DNA of 64,000 nucleotides from Rubrobacter aplysinae (GTDB taxonomy: Bacteria > Actinomycetota > Rubrobacteria > Rubrobacterales > Rubrobacteraceae), in assembly GCF_001029505.1 (NCBI RefSeq), contig NZ_LEKH01000003.1, positions 62,001-126,000 on the forward strand, in the 5' to 3' direction. Position 1 is the stretch's first letter. Every line of letters begins with the position of its first letter. Under the pieces are notes generated by a model. It had not been told where the DNA came from. It searched no databases and saw only the letters and a program-made list of their open reading frames with translations. Below, in pieces: positions 28,601 to 36,207 of this stretch. The translations under genes and the position numbers were made by a program.

Positions 28601-28909
28601 GGTGCGCTCCGCGTACGAGGCCGGGCCGGCTACCAAGAGAGCGGCCCCCTCCAGGGAATGCAGCGCCCGCTGGCGGCGGCCGACGCGCTCTACCGGCGGG
28701 TCGAAGACCTCACCGTAGGAGACGCCGCGAGAGGACAGGTGTACCACCCGTCCGTCCGTGAACCCCCGCGCCTCTCGCGCGTAGCGTTCCGCGGAGTCCT
28801 CGTCGGATGTGAGGAGCACGACGGGGTCTTGTCCGGCCTCCCGGGCGGCGAGGTAGGCCCGGACGCGGCGCGGGGCCTGTACTAGTCTGGTTCGGGTTCG
28901 TTCTGACAC
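25694..28909 (-). CDS. mfd: Transcription-repair coupling factor Mfd
   Basis: ATP-driven translocase that removes stalled RNA polymerase at lesions and recruits UvrA; 1071 residues, slightly shorter than the ~1150 of E. coli, mostly at the N-terminus. Visible in order: UvrB-like region, RNA-polymerase-interacting domain (FADLKTGDLVVHATQGIGRF), RecG-like helicase with Walker A GDVGFGKTEVA, VVDEEQRFGVKHKE and TATPIPRTM, then the C-terminal RGRIGRSREQAYAYL and TRCF domain. GTG at 28909 is the start chosen; no in-frame ATG precedes it. Confidence 0.95.
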   Translation of the reverse strand: MSERTRTRLVQAPRRVRAYLAAREAGQDPVVLLTSDEDSAERYAREARGFTDGRVVHLSSRGVSYGEVFDPPVERVGRRQRALHSLEGAALLVAGPASYAERTPLYAPVQLSGGLELDPESVITRLSELGYGRVDRVSKPGEFAVRGGILDVFTSTRRSPVRVEWWGDEIESVRAVSLATQRVVRELEAVTVYAAREGDLAALAAATDEELPDEARLGIRTPGLDRLLIGLDPVSPAEVVAERLDGAELWREEPAETAPEDVVEELYDGWVDGAYPAADLEFSGRADEAEAVSAPPVAAWAETIREAGRRLDSLVEDGYAAFIACGSAGEARRTAYAFGEANRAVKQAERVDESLPPAVYAVPGEVEEGFSYPEARVAVFRRDALYGRRRASRREAAAPGRQVASFADLKTGDLVVHATQGIGRFEGLVAKEVLGATRDYMQVSYRDGDTLFVPYEQMELLHKYIGGESGRLDKLGGESWARVTDRVRSRVRAMAGDLLQLYAARANAEGHAFPEDTDWDRELEESFPYTETPDQEAAIAATKADMQREQPMDRLVCGDVGFGKTEVAVRAAFKAALAGKQTMMIAPTTILVQQHYRTFANRLEKFATRVESISRFSTAAERKKVLRDFANGEIDVLVGTHSLLSSEVTPKDLGLVVVDEEQRFGVKHKERLKELKSDVDVLTLTATPIPRTMQMGLSELRDISTIETAPAGRRSILTHVGPYEEEMVGRAIRREIERGGQVFFVHNRVETIDDTAERLQALVPEASFVTAHGQMPERALENVMQTFLDGEAQVLVTTTIVESGLDVSTANTLIVDRADTMGLSQLYQLRGRIGRSREQAYAYLFAPLDTTPESQKRLEALMDFTELGSGFAVAMRDLEIRGAGSLLGAEQSGQIEAVGFEMYLQLLREAVSAARGESVERREQKPVLVEVPLDAYLPLEYVQDEIERVDLYRRASGLGTLAEADDLAEELADRFGPLPDPARNLLALSRVKILARAIGATSVSYRQGALNIVGVKGSPAAAPAALRRSVGGQVSVKEGRISVRGLNGAKSEEGPLALTETALGALKDSVL

Positions 28910-29080
28910 CCGGACATTCTACCCCCGCCCCCAGCAAATCCAACCGGGCTCCCGGGCGCCGGACCGATTTCCGTTGTTTTCCGCCCCACCCCTTGAGACT
29001 TTGAGACAATCCCCACTCGAGCAGAGCGCCGCGAGAACCGGAATACAAAATACAAGGAATACAAAGTAAAGGAGACCAGC

Positions 29081-29500
29081 ATGTCGGATACGCAGAGCCC
29101 GGTAGAGAAGCTGAACCAGCGCAGCGAGGGCCGGCTGCCGGGAATGCTCGGGATCGAGATTACGGCGTCGGAGGGCGGAGTTCTGAGGAGCCGCATGCCG
29201 CTCGGGGAAGAGCTGATGGCCCCAAACGGCTACCTGCACGCCGCGACGGTCATAGCCCTCGCCGACACCTCCTGCGGCTACGGATGCTTCGAGAACCTGC
29301 CGGACGGGGCCGAGAGCTTTACCACCGTGGAGCTAAAGAGTAACTTCACCGGCACGGCAAGGTCGGGAGCGATAGCCTGTGAGGCCCGGCTCGTACACGG
29401 CGGGCGCACCACCCAGGTCTGGGACGCGACCGTGACGGACGAGGAATCGGGGCGTGAGATCTGCCTGTTCCGCTGCACCCAGATGCTCCTGTACGGCTAG
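29081..29500 (+). CDS. PaaI-type hotdog thioesterase
   Basis: 139-residue acyl-CoA thioesterase of the hotdog fold. The pattern GMLGIEITASEGG, then APNGYLHAATVIALADTSCGYG, and VELKSNFTGTARSGAI fits the PaaI / 4-hydroxybenzoyl-CoA thioesterase group. ATG at 29081 has AAAGGAG 6 bases upstream. The 40 bases before it hold an aatacaa repeat. Substrate unknown. It is divergent from mfd. Confidence 0.88.
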   Translation: MSDTQSPVEKLNQRSEGRLPGMLGIEITASEGGVLRSRMPLGEELMAPNGYLHAATVIALADTSCGYGCFENLPDGAESFTTVELKSNFTGTARSGAIACEARLVHGGRTTQVWDATVTDEESGREICLFRCTQMLLYG

Positions 29501-29599
29501 ACGCCGCGGCTGCGGTGGGACCGGTTAAGAGACTGAGTCTACGACAATTTTTGAGTACAATGCAAAGAAAGAAACTTGGCTAATCTAGAAGGAGCGTAG

Positions 29600-29863
29600 A
29601 TGAAGCAGCATCTAATCTCCGTGAGAGATTTGCTGAAGAGTTGGACGCTGGCTAGAACTGATCTCCAGTTCGAGTTCATAGTCTATGGCTCTATCTCTAT
29701 AATAGTGGGAGCGGCGATTGCCCTATCGTTCATCGGCGTGAGTAGCATAGCTTTTGCTCCCGTGGTGCTTGCACTCCTGGCATTTGGAGGATATATGGCA
29801 CAGGCCTACGAGTGGCGTCAACAGCAGGGTATGAGCAGAGAGTGCGTAGAACGAGAAAGCTAG
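29600..29863 (+). CDS. Small AT-rich membrane protein of unknown function
   Basis: 87 residues with two hydrophobic helices (about 26-45 and 50-66) and short polar ends. A sampled 60-base line in the gene is 45% G+C, well below neighbouring genes, so it may be recently acquired. ATG has AAGGAGCG 5-6 bases upstream and a TACAAT box lies at 29556-29561. No homologous family is recognised. Confidence 0.7.
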   Translation: MKQHLISVRDLLKSWTLARTDLQFEFIVYGSISIIVGAAIALSFIGVSSIAFAPVVLALLAFGGYMAQAYEWRQQQGMSRECVERES

Positions 29864-29923
29864 CTGACACCAGGGAAAGTACCTTTTTCTCAATCTTCTA
29901 GTGCAGAGCTTTCCAGGGAAGAT

Positions 29924-30820
29924 TCATCCGCCGCGCCTCCTAGACTCTATCCCGGGGCCAGCAGCCGGGGCCCCTATGCGCCGGTCGATCTCCAAAGCGA
30001 GCCGGCCGGGTTCATCCGCTGCGAGATGGATGCGGGAAGCTGGCCTGCTCTCCTTGATGAAACCGCGTACCGATCCTGATGTATAGAGGGTGAGCATCAG
30101 ATCTGTCTTCCCCGAGGTAGCCAGGTAAAGGCTATCCCCATTAGGGTCATACTGCACGCCATCTCCGGCTCTCGGGGCCATGTGCATTTTTCGCGCTACA
30201 TTTTTTATCTCCTCATAAGGGATAAACCCTTCGGCGAAAACACCGTGGCGTAGCCTGAGTCCTGTCTCGTCGAGCCGGTAAGGTAGGGTAACGAGCGTCG
30301 CGTAGAGCCCCAGGATCCAGAAGAAAGCATACACCTCCACACCCAGCAGGGCCCAACCGAGCCACGTCCAGGGCGAAAACAGATAAACGAGCAGGTGGAT
30401 CACGAAAAGCTCTACGGGTAAGACGAAGACCAGCATCGGTATCATCGAGCGCAGTAGGGAACGTTTGTGGTAGCTAAACTCGCCCTCCGAGAGCTTGGCG
30501 CGCCGGAAGGCCCACTTGAACAGCGCGGCGAAGATCCTCATCTCGTGCGTGATGAGCCGCGCCGCGACATTCGGCAACACGAGAGACGCTCCGCTTTCGA
30601 GGGCCTGCAACACGTCCAGCCCGGACCTACGCTCCCGCCGGTAACGCTTCACGACGAGGACCACCTCCCCGATACAGAGCAGCACGACAAACGCCTCCAT
30701 GCCCGCCACGCTGAGCACCGCATCGCCGAAATCCATGGTCCCCGACCAGACCAGCGCCGCCTCGGCCACGATCACCAGCGGCAAGATCAGCTTCAAGGAT
30801 CGTTTCATGAAGCCTTTCAT
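29924..30820 (-). CDS. Integral membrane protein with PH-like C-terminal region
   Basis: 298 residues from the ATG at 30820, which overlaps the stop of the MerR gene (TAATG) and has GGAGGAC upstream. Hydrophobic helices lie near residues 9-25, 30-55 and 125-180. A cytoplasmic C-terminal part follows (YRLDETGLRLRHGVFAEGFIPYEEIKNV), resembling bacterial PH-like domains, though this is a weak call. An upstream extension of the frame to 31162 is a shadow of the MerR gene. Coupling to the regulator suggests it is the regulated output or the partner of its signal. Confidence 0.75.
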   Translation of the reverse strand: MKGFMKRSLKLILPLVIVAEAALVWSGTMDFGDAVLSVAGMEAFVVLLCIGEVVLVVKRYRRERRSGLDVLQALESGASLVLPNVAARLITHEMRIFAALFKWAFRRAKLSEGEFSYHKRSLLRSMIPMLVFVLPVELFVIHLLVYLFSPWTWLGWALLGVEVYAFFWILGLYATLVTLPYRLDETGLRLRHGVFAEGFIPYEEIKNVARKMHMAPRAGDGVQYDPNGDSLYLATSGKTDLMLTLYTSGSVRGFIKESRPASRIHLAADEPGRLALEIDRRIGAPAAGPGIESRRRGG

Positions 30821-31662
30821 TATGTGTCCTCCGGAGAGAAACGCTCGAGGAATAGCTCCATACACCTCCGTTGCGCCGGGTACATGGCGTCTAGTACGAC
30901 CCCGGAGAATATCTTCCCCATGCCTCCTATAGGAGGAGCCTTTGCCCCTCTTCCAGGCCCGAAAATCTCCTCGGATAACGTGCTCTGCGCGAAAAACGCC
31001 GCGTAGTCCTCGGCGAGCAGCTCTATCTCGTCGGAATCCTCTGGCAGGTACGCCAGTGCCGCGAGACGCTCTTCGAGCGCCAACAGCCTCTCGCACTCTT
31101 CGGGATGGTCGCCCATGTAACGGGCCAGACCCTCCTGAAACTCCAGGTAGCCCCGCGGCCACTCGAAGTCGTCGAGCGTGCCCCAGAGCTCTCTCATCTG
31201 CTCCAGCATCCGCGGGTCGAGGCCGCCCAAACGATCTCCCATGCGCTCGCGAAACACCGCGAGCGCATGTGGCTCCTCTTCAGGTGGTGAATCCTCCGAG
31301 CCGGCGGAGGTACCGTCCGGGAGCATTCGGCGTAGATCGACGCGCCTTCTCTGGAGCTGCTCGATCTGCTCCTCCACCTCACCGAGGAGCGTCTCCAGAA
31401 CATCCTCGAGCCCGAGGCCCGAGTCGCCCTCGCCAGGCAACGCTTTGATCCTCCCGAGCGATAAGCCGAGGCGCTGTAGCTTCTTGATCCTGTTCAGACG
31501 CAGGAGGCTATCGGCGGCGTACAACCGGTACCCGGAGCCAGAACGCTCCGGGGCCTCTATCATCCCGAGCTTCTCGTAATGCCTTATAGCCTTCGGGGTG
31601 ATGCCGAGCAGCCGGGCGGCCTCGCCGATTAATAGCCGATTCTCTGGCCTCGTAGAATCCAT
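30820..31662 (-). CDS. MerR-family transcriptional regulator
   Basis: 280 residues. The N-terminal winged helix is clear: LLIGEAARLLGITPKAIRHYEKLGMIEAPERSGSGYRLY spans the recognition helix and wing (core AIRHYEKLG). A dimerising coiled coil (EEQIEQLQRRRVDLRRML) follows, then a ~150-residue helical effector domain that lacks the short Cys metal-site layout and so probably senses an organic ligand or protein. The promoter upstream has the 19-base spacer that MerR proteins act on, so it likely controls its own operon. Confidence 0.9.
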   Translation of the reverse strand: MDSTRPENRLLIGEAARLLGITPKAIRHYEKLGMIEAPERSGSGYRLYAADSLLRLNRIKKLQRLGLSLGRIKALPGEGDSGLGLEDVLETLLGEVEEQIEQLQRRRVDLRRMLPDGTSAGSEDSPPEEEPHALAVFRERMGDRLGGLDPRMLEQMRELWGTLDDFEWPRGYLEFQEGLARYMGDHPEECERLLALEERLAALAYLPEDSDEIELLAEDYAAFFAQSTLSEEIFGPGRGAKAPPIGGMGKIFSGVVLDAMYPAQRRCMELFLERFSPEDT

Positions 31663-31673
31663 ATCTAAAGGTC

Positions 31674-31704
31674 AGTTTAAGGCTTGACCCTGGGACAAGG
31701 TCAA
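31674..31704 (-). promoter_or_regulatory. MerR-type promoter with 19-bp spacer and dyad
   Basis: On the minus strand, TTGACC (31699-31704) and TAAACT (31674-31679) are separated by exactly 19 bases. An inverted repeat, TTGACC at 31684-31689 and GGTCAA at 31699-31704, overlaps the spacer and the -35. The -10 ends 11 bases before the MerR start codon. Confidence 0.75.
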
Positions 31705-31771
31705 TGACTATCTCGACTGGCTCGATTATAGGTTCGCGGGGCCGCTACTCTTTAGTCGCCCTTCGCGTCTT

Positions 31772-32356
31772 TCACGTTTTCACGTTGAAGCGGTTCATCG
31801 CGGCCTCGGCGCCGGACTCCAGTATCTCCTCGACGGCGTCGGCGGCGGTCGGGGCTGCCTCTGCCACGGAGCCCTCCATCTTGCCGAGCACGTACGGGGT
31901 CACGCCAACGCCTTCGGGCGGACGGCCGATGCCGACGCGCACCCGCACGAAGTCGGGGCCGACGTGTTGTATGAGGGACTTGAGGCCGTTGTGGCCCCCG
32001 GCTCCGCCTCCGATCTTCACCCGTACCGCGCCCGGGTCGAGGTCCAGGTCGTCGTGGATCACGATCAACCCTTCGGCTTTCCTCCCCGAGAGCGCCGCGC
32101 CGGAGTTGTTCATATACGTGGTCGGCTTTATTAGCTCGATCTCTTTCGCCCTCAGGCTTATGGAGGCGGACTCGGCCTTTTTCTTCTTGCGCCAGGTGCC
32201 GCGCCCGTGGCGGTTCGCCAGCTCGTCGGCGGTCAGGAAACCCGCGTTGTGACGAGTGCGCGAGTAGGAGCGGCCCGGGTTTCCGAGCCCCACGACCACG
32301 GGGGAGCCGGTGTGGCTCCCCCGCGTGTGATCCGCTTGTTTTCGTCCGAAGACCAT
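31772..32356 (-). CDS. pth: Peptidyl-tRNA hydrolase
   Basis: Recycles peptidyl-tRNA released from ribosomes; 194 residues. Motifs: VVGLGNPGRSYSRTRHNAGF with the catalytic His, KPTTYMNNSG, VIHDDLDLDPG, and GGGAGGHNGLKSLIQHVG. The first ~17 residues are an extra tail. It follows the L25 gene by 21 bases on the minus strand, the usual arrangement. Confidence 0.94.
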   Translation of the reverse strand: MVFGRKQADHTRGSHTGSPVVVGLGNPGRSYSRTRHNAGFLTADELANRHGRGTWRKKKKAESASISLRAKEIELIKPTTYMNNSGAALSGRKAEGLIVIHDDLDLDPGAVRVKIGGGAGGHNGLKSLIQHVGPDFVRVRVGIGRPPEGVGVTPYVLGKMEGSVAEAAPTAADAVEEILESGAEAAMNRFNVKT

Positions 32357-32377
32357 GCGAGCCCCGGAGACCGGAGG

Positions 32378-33070
32378 CTACTCGGCCTCTTCTTCGTCGG
32401 CCTCCTCGCCGGCGGCGGCCTGCTCGCCCCCCTCGGTCTCCTCGCCCATCTCCTCGGAGTCCTCCTCGACGATGCCGGCGCTCTCCATCTCCTCCTCGGT
32501 GATCTCGGTCGGAGCCGTAACCGTTGCCGCGACCTCCTCGGGATCACTGATCAGGGTCACGCCCTCGGGCATGGCGATGTCGCCGAGTGAGAGGTTCTCG
32601 TTCATGTACAGCCCGGAGACGTCTACCTCGATCTCCTGCGGGATGTTGCCCGGCAGGGACTCTACCTGTAGCTCGTAGGCGACCTGCTGCAGGACGCCGT
32701 CGTCCTCGTTTACGCCCGGGGCCTCGCCGACCACCGTGACCGGCACGGTGACCTCGATGCGCTCGCGCATGTTCACCGGGGTGAAGTCCACGTGCACGAG
32801 CTGCCCGGAGACCGGGTCGCGCTGGAGGTCCACCACGCGGGCCACAGCCGTGCGGGAGCCGACCTGCACGTCGTACAGCGCGTTATCGCCCAGGTTCTGG
32901 AGGGTGAGATCCACCGTCTTCACCGGTACCGCGAGCGCGGTGCTGACCTCGTTCGGGTCGTCGTTGTAGAGGATAGCCGGCGCCATACCCGTCTTTCTCA
33001 GGCGGCGGTTCTCGTTCTTGCCGCGCGCGGCGCGCTCTCTGGCCTGCAGGTCCACGTTATCGTTCGCCAC
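32378..33070 (-). CDS. rplY: 50S ribosomal protein L25 (general stress protein Ctc type)
   Basis: 5S rRNA-binding ribosomal protein, 230 residues in the long Ctc form. The N-terminal domain begins LQARERAARGKNENRRLRKTGMAPAILY and the TL5-type C-terminal domain contains LVHVDFTPVNMRERIEVTVPV and SLPGNIPQEIEVDVSGL. The last ~35 residues are strongly acidic (Glu-rich). Lies between prs and pth as in many actinobacteria. Confidence 0.93.
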   Translation of the reverse strand: MANDNVDLQARERAARGKNENRRLRKTGMAPAILYNDDPNEVSTALAVPVKTVDLTLQNLGDNALYDVQVGSRTAVARVVDLQRDPVSGQLVHVDFTPVNMRERIEVTVPVTVVGEAPGVNEDDGVLQQVAYELQVESLPGNIPQEIEVDVSGLYMNENLSLGDIAMPEGVTLISDPEEVAATVTAPTEITEEEMESAGIVEEDSEEMGEETEGGEQAAAGEEADEEEAE

Positions 33071-33114
33071 TTCTCTCTCCTGATCCTTCTCTGACCTTCT
33101 AATGCCTTCTGGTA

Positions 33115-34110
33115 CTAGAAAAGCTGATTCTCGCCCATGAATACCTCGCTTACGGAGGCGTCTGTGAACACGTTGTGTATCGCGCTCGCGAGTATCGGGG
33201 CGATTGTAAGCGTTTGTATCTTAGACTGCGGCTGGTCTTCCTTCAAGGGCAAGGTGTCGGTGACGATGACCTCCTTGAGCGCGGAGTCCTGGATGCGCTC
33301 GTAAGCCGGGCCCGAGAACACGCCGTGGGTCCCGGCAGCCGAGACCTCTGTAGCGCCCTCACTCTCGATCAACCTCCCGGCCGCGTTACACAGGGTGCCG
33401 GCCGTGTCTATGATGTCGTCTATCATGATCACACGCTTGCCCTCGACCTCCCCGATAACGTGGGTGACCTCGGACTGTCCGGCCTCGTGGCGGGTCTTGC
33501 CCATGATCGCCCACGGCAGGTTCAGATGCTCCGATAGCTTCTGGGCAACCTTCGCCTCCCCGGTGTCCGGGGCCACGACCACGGCGTCGTCCGCGTCCCT
33601 GAAGTCGCGCTCGGTAAAGTAGTCCACGAAGGTGTGCATGGCCGTGAGGTGATCCACCGGGAAGTGGAAGAAGCCCTCGATCTGGCCGACGTGCAGGTCC
33701 ATCGTCATCACCCGGTCCGCCCCGGCGGTCTGGATGAGGTTCGCCACGAGCCGGGCGGTAATGGGCTCGCGCGGCTTGGTCTTACGGTCCTGGCGGGAGT
33801 AGGCGTACCACGGGATGACCGCGACTATCCTCTTCGCCGAAGCCCGTTTGGCGGCGTCTATCATGATGAGGAGCTCCATCAGGTTCTGGTTGACGGGCTC
33901 GCACAGGCTCTGCACCAGGAACAGGTCGGCTCCGCGCACGCTCTCCCCGAACCGGGCGTACATCTCGCCGTTCTTGAACTTGGTTAGCTCTATATCGCCG
34001 AGCTCCACGTCCAGCTTGTTCGCTATCCTCTCCGCCTGATCCTGATAACCGCTGCCGGAGAAGAGCATCATCCGTTTCTCCGTTACCTGTGCCAAATGTC
34101 CGCTCTCCAT
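33115..34110 (-). CDS. prs: Ribose-phosphate pyrophosphokinase
   Basis: Makes PRPP from ribose-5-phosphate and ATP for nucleotide, His and Trp synthesis; 331 residues. Motifs: FSGSGYQDQAERIANKL, FKNGEMYARFGESVRG, PWYAYSRQDRKTKPREPITA, MDLHVGQIEGFF, VVAPDTGEAKVAQ and the PRPP loop VIMIDDIIDTAGTL. ATG at 34110, with a second possible start 13 codons later. It follows glmU by 98 bases. Confidence 0.95.
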   Translation of the reverse strand: MESGHLAQVTEKRMMLFSGSGYQDQAERIANKLDVELGDIELTKFKNGEMYARFGESVRGADLFLVQSLCEPVNQNLMELLIMIDAAKRASAKRIVAVIPWYAYSRQDRKTKPREPITARLVANLIQTAGADRVMTMDLHVGQIEGFFHFPVDHLTAMHTFVDYFTERDFRDADDAVVVAPDTGEAKVAQKLSEHLNLPWAIMGKTRHEAGQSEVTHVIGEVEGKRVIMIDDIIDTAGTLCNAAGRLIESEGATEVSAAGTHGVFSGPAYERIQDSALKEVIVTDTLPLKEDQPQSKIQTLTIAPILASAIHNVFTDASVSEVFMGENQLF

Positions 34111-34156
34111 GTTCGAAACCCCTCCGTTTCGGTTCGTAGGTCCGTAGCTTCGTGGC

Positions 34157-34184
34157 CGATGGCCTCTGCTCGATGGCCTCTGCT
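34157..34184. repeat. Exact 14-bp tandem duplication between glmU and prs
   Basis: CGATGGCCTCTGCT is repeated exactly, head to tail, in the 98-base gap between glmU and prs. The sequence before it (ttcgtagg, tccgtagc, ttcgtggc) is also periodic. Confidence 0.7.
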
Positions 34185-34208
34185 CTGCCGGGCCCGGCGT
34201 CCGCCCGG

Positions 34209-35660
34209 CTAAGGCTCGCCGGAGCCCTCGTCCGGGGTTCCGTCCGGGCCGTTCTTCTTGGCGCGCCCGGATTCCGGGGTCTGCGAATTTCCCGAGTTCG
34301 GGGAGTCGCGGATGACCCGCGCCGGGGCCCCGACCGCGAGCTTTCCGGGCGGGATGTCCTTGTTCGCCGTGCTCCCGGCCCCGAGATATGCGCCGCGCCC
34401 GACCCGGATCGGGGCTATCAGGTTCGTGTTTACCCCGGTGAACACACCGTCCTCTATTACGGTCCGGCTCTTGTTCTTGCCGTCGTAGTTCGCCGTGATC
34501 GTGCCGGCCCCGAGGTTCACGTCCCGCCCGATCTCGGCGTCCCCCACGTACGAGAGGTGCGGGACCTTGCTCTCCGGCCCGACGGTGGTGTTCTTGACCT
34601 CGCAGTACGCCCCAACCTTCGACTCTGCGGCGAGCACCGTCCCGGCCCGCAGGTAGGAGTACGGCCCGACCCAGGCCCCGGCCCCGACGCGCGCCCCCCG
34701 GCTTACCGAGTGTTCCACCGCCGCCCCATCCTCGACCACGGTGTCCCTGATGTCGGACTGCGGCCCGATAACGCAGTCCGCCCCCACGACGGTCTCGCCG
34801 CGCAGCAGGCTGCCGGGCAGGACTATGGTGTCGCGGCCTATCTCCACCCCGGCCTCTATGTGAGTCGAGTTCGGGTCCCGCACGGTAACGCCGTTTCGCA
34901 TGTGGGAGTCCAGGATCTGGCGGGAGATGATCTCCTCGGCCTTTGCGAGCTGCGCCCGGTCGTTGACGAGCGTCGCCTCCTCGGGATTTTCGAGCACGTA
35001 GGTAACGGCCCGGCTGCGGCGACCGATGATCTCCAGCGCGTCGGTGAGATACAGCTCGCCCCCTGCGTTGTCCGTGCCGGTCTCTTCCAGGGCATCCCGG
35101 ATCTCGGAGAGCTCGAAGGCGTACAGCCCGAGGTTTACGAGGCTTATGCCCTTCTCTTCCTCGCTAGCGTCCTTGTCCTCGACGATGCGAACCACCCCGG
35201 CGTCCTCGGAGACGCGCCCGAGACCCGTCGGGTCCGGCACGTCGGCGACGAGCAGCGTGGCCCCCACCCCGGCCGTCCGGTGCCGCCGGATCAGGCCGGA
35301 GAGCGTCCTGTCGGAGATGAGCGGCCCGTCCCCGTTGACCACGAGGAGGGTACCTTCCTCCTCGTCTATGGCGTCGAGCGCGACCTTCACCGCGTCACCG
35401 GTGCCGCGTTGCTCCCTCTGCAAGACCGGCTCGGTCACTTTCGGCAACACCGCCTCGACCTTCTCAGACTGGTGCCCGACGACCACCAGAGTCTTCTCCG
35501 GCGCGAGTGGCCGGGTCGCGGAGATCACGTAATTTACCATCGGCACGCCGCACAGGGTATGTAGCACCTTGGCCCGATTGGACCTCATCCTGGTCCCGCG
35601 TCCGGCTGCGAGTACCGCCGCGAAGATCGGCGCCTCTCGTCCCTCTACAAGATCAGGCAT
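34209..35660 (-). CDS. glmU: Bifunctional UDP-GlcNAc pyrophosphorylase / glucosamine-1-P acetyltransferase
   Basis: Makes UDP-GlcNAc for peptidoglycan in two steps; 483 residues from ATG 35660. The uridyltransferase half starts IFAAVLAAGRGTRMRSNRAKVL and has NGDGPLIS. The acetyltransferase half is a left-handed beta-helix (PGSLLRGETVVGADCVIGPQSDI in part) with NYDGKNKSRTVIEDGVFTGVNTNL. The 45 C-terminal residues are a polar tail. A GTG at 35699 would add 13 residues; ATG 35660 has AGGAG upstream, though widely spaced. Confidence 0.94.
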   Translation of the reverse strand: MPDLVEGREAPIFAAVLAAGRGTRMRSNRAKVLHTLCGVPMVNYVISATRPLAPEKTLVVVGHQSEKVEAVLPKVTEPVLQREQRGTGDAVKVALDAIDEEEGTLLVVNGDGPLISDRTLSGLIRRHRTAGVGATLLVADVPDPTGLGRVSEDAGVVRIVEDKDASEEEKGISLVNLGLYAFELSEIRDALEETGTDNAGGELYLTDALEIIGRRSRAVTYVLENPEEATLVNDRAQLAKAEEIISRQILDSHMRNGVTVRDPNSTHIEAGVEIGRDTIVLPGSLLRGETVVGADCVIGPQSDIRDTVVEDGAAVEHSVSRGARVGAGAWVGPYSYLRAGTVLAAESKVGAYCEVKNTTVGPESKVPHLSYVGDAEIGRDVNLGAGTITANYDGKNKSRTVIEDGVFTGVNTNLIAPIRVGRGAYLGAGSTANKDIPPGKLAVGAPARVIRDSPNSGNSQTPESGRAKKNGPDGTPDEGSGEP

Positions 35661-35743
35661 GTGCTCTGGGGCTCCTTCGGGCTCGGATCTCGGTATCACT
35701 GGCGGGTCCGTCTAACGCTGGAGGTACATAAAGGTACGACCGG

Positions 35744-35814
35744 CTGGGGCGGCAGGATTCGAACCTGCGATCCCGGGACCAAAACCCGGTGCCTTGCCGC
35801 TTGGCTACGCCCCA
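35744..35814 (-). tRNA. tRNA-Gln, anticodon TTG
   Basis: A 71-base tRNA. The acceptor stem TGGGGCG pairs with CGCCCCA, the anticodon loop reads TT-TTG-GT between CCGGG and CCCGG, and the T-arm GCAGGTTCGAATCCTGC is perfect. No CCA is encoded. It lies upstream of glmU on the same strand. Confidence 0.97.
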
Positions 35815-35942
35815 TCTGCTATGTATGCCCCGTCTCTGGATATCCTCCGGCGAACTCTCGTCTCTGGCGGGCTCACGCGGGCTCGCGCCAATCGTGCAGA
35901 ATACACAATCCGGGGCGCGTTATCCCGCCACGGGCACCGGGA

Positions 35943-36194
35943 TTATACCGGAGCATCGCCGGGGCTTCCAAAAGTTTCCGTCCTCCCCGCGAGGCGGGCC
36001 CCGGCGCGTCGCGGCCTCCCGTATCCGGTGGGCAGGGGGAGGCGGGATAGCTCCTGTGCCGTGAGCCGCCCCGCCTCCTCGTGCCCGTCACCCTTTGAGA
36101 GTCCCTGTTCCAGCAAACTTTCCGTAAATTCCTCGAGACGCCCGTGCGCCACCACGAACGCCTCGCTCCCCTGTATTACCGGCCACTCTGGCAT
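35943..36194 (-). CDS. Small protein of unknown function downstream of ispE
   Basis: 83 residues starting MPEWPVIQGSEAFVVAHGR, with an amphipathic helix region (RLEEFTESLLEQGL) and a polar C-terminal half. TAGGAG, which overlaps the ispE stop codon, lies 10 bases before the ATG at 36194, so it could be the last gene of the tatD-ksgA-ispE unit. Its stop overlaps a TATAAT box. No family is recognised and it could be a chance frame. Confidence 0.5.
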   Translation of the reverse strand: MPEWPVIQGSEAFVVAHGRLEEFTESLLEQGLSKGDGHEEAGRLTAQELSRLPLPTGYGRPRRAGARLAGRTETFGSPGDAPV

Positions 36195-36207
36195 GGATAC
36201 GCATCTC

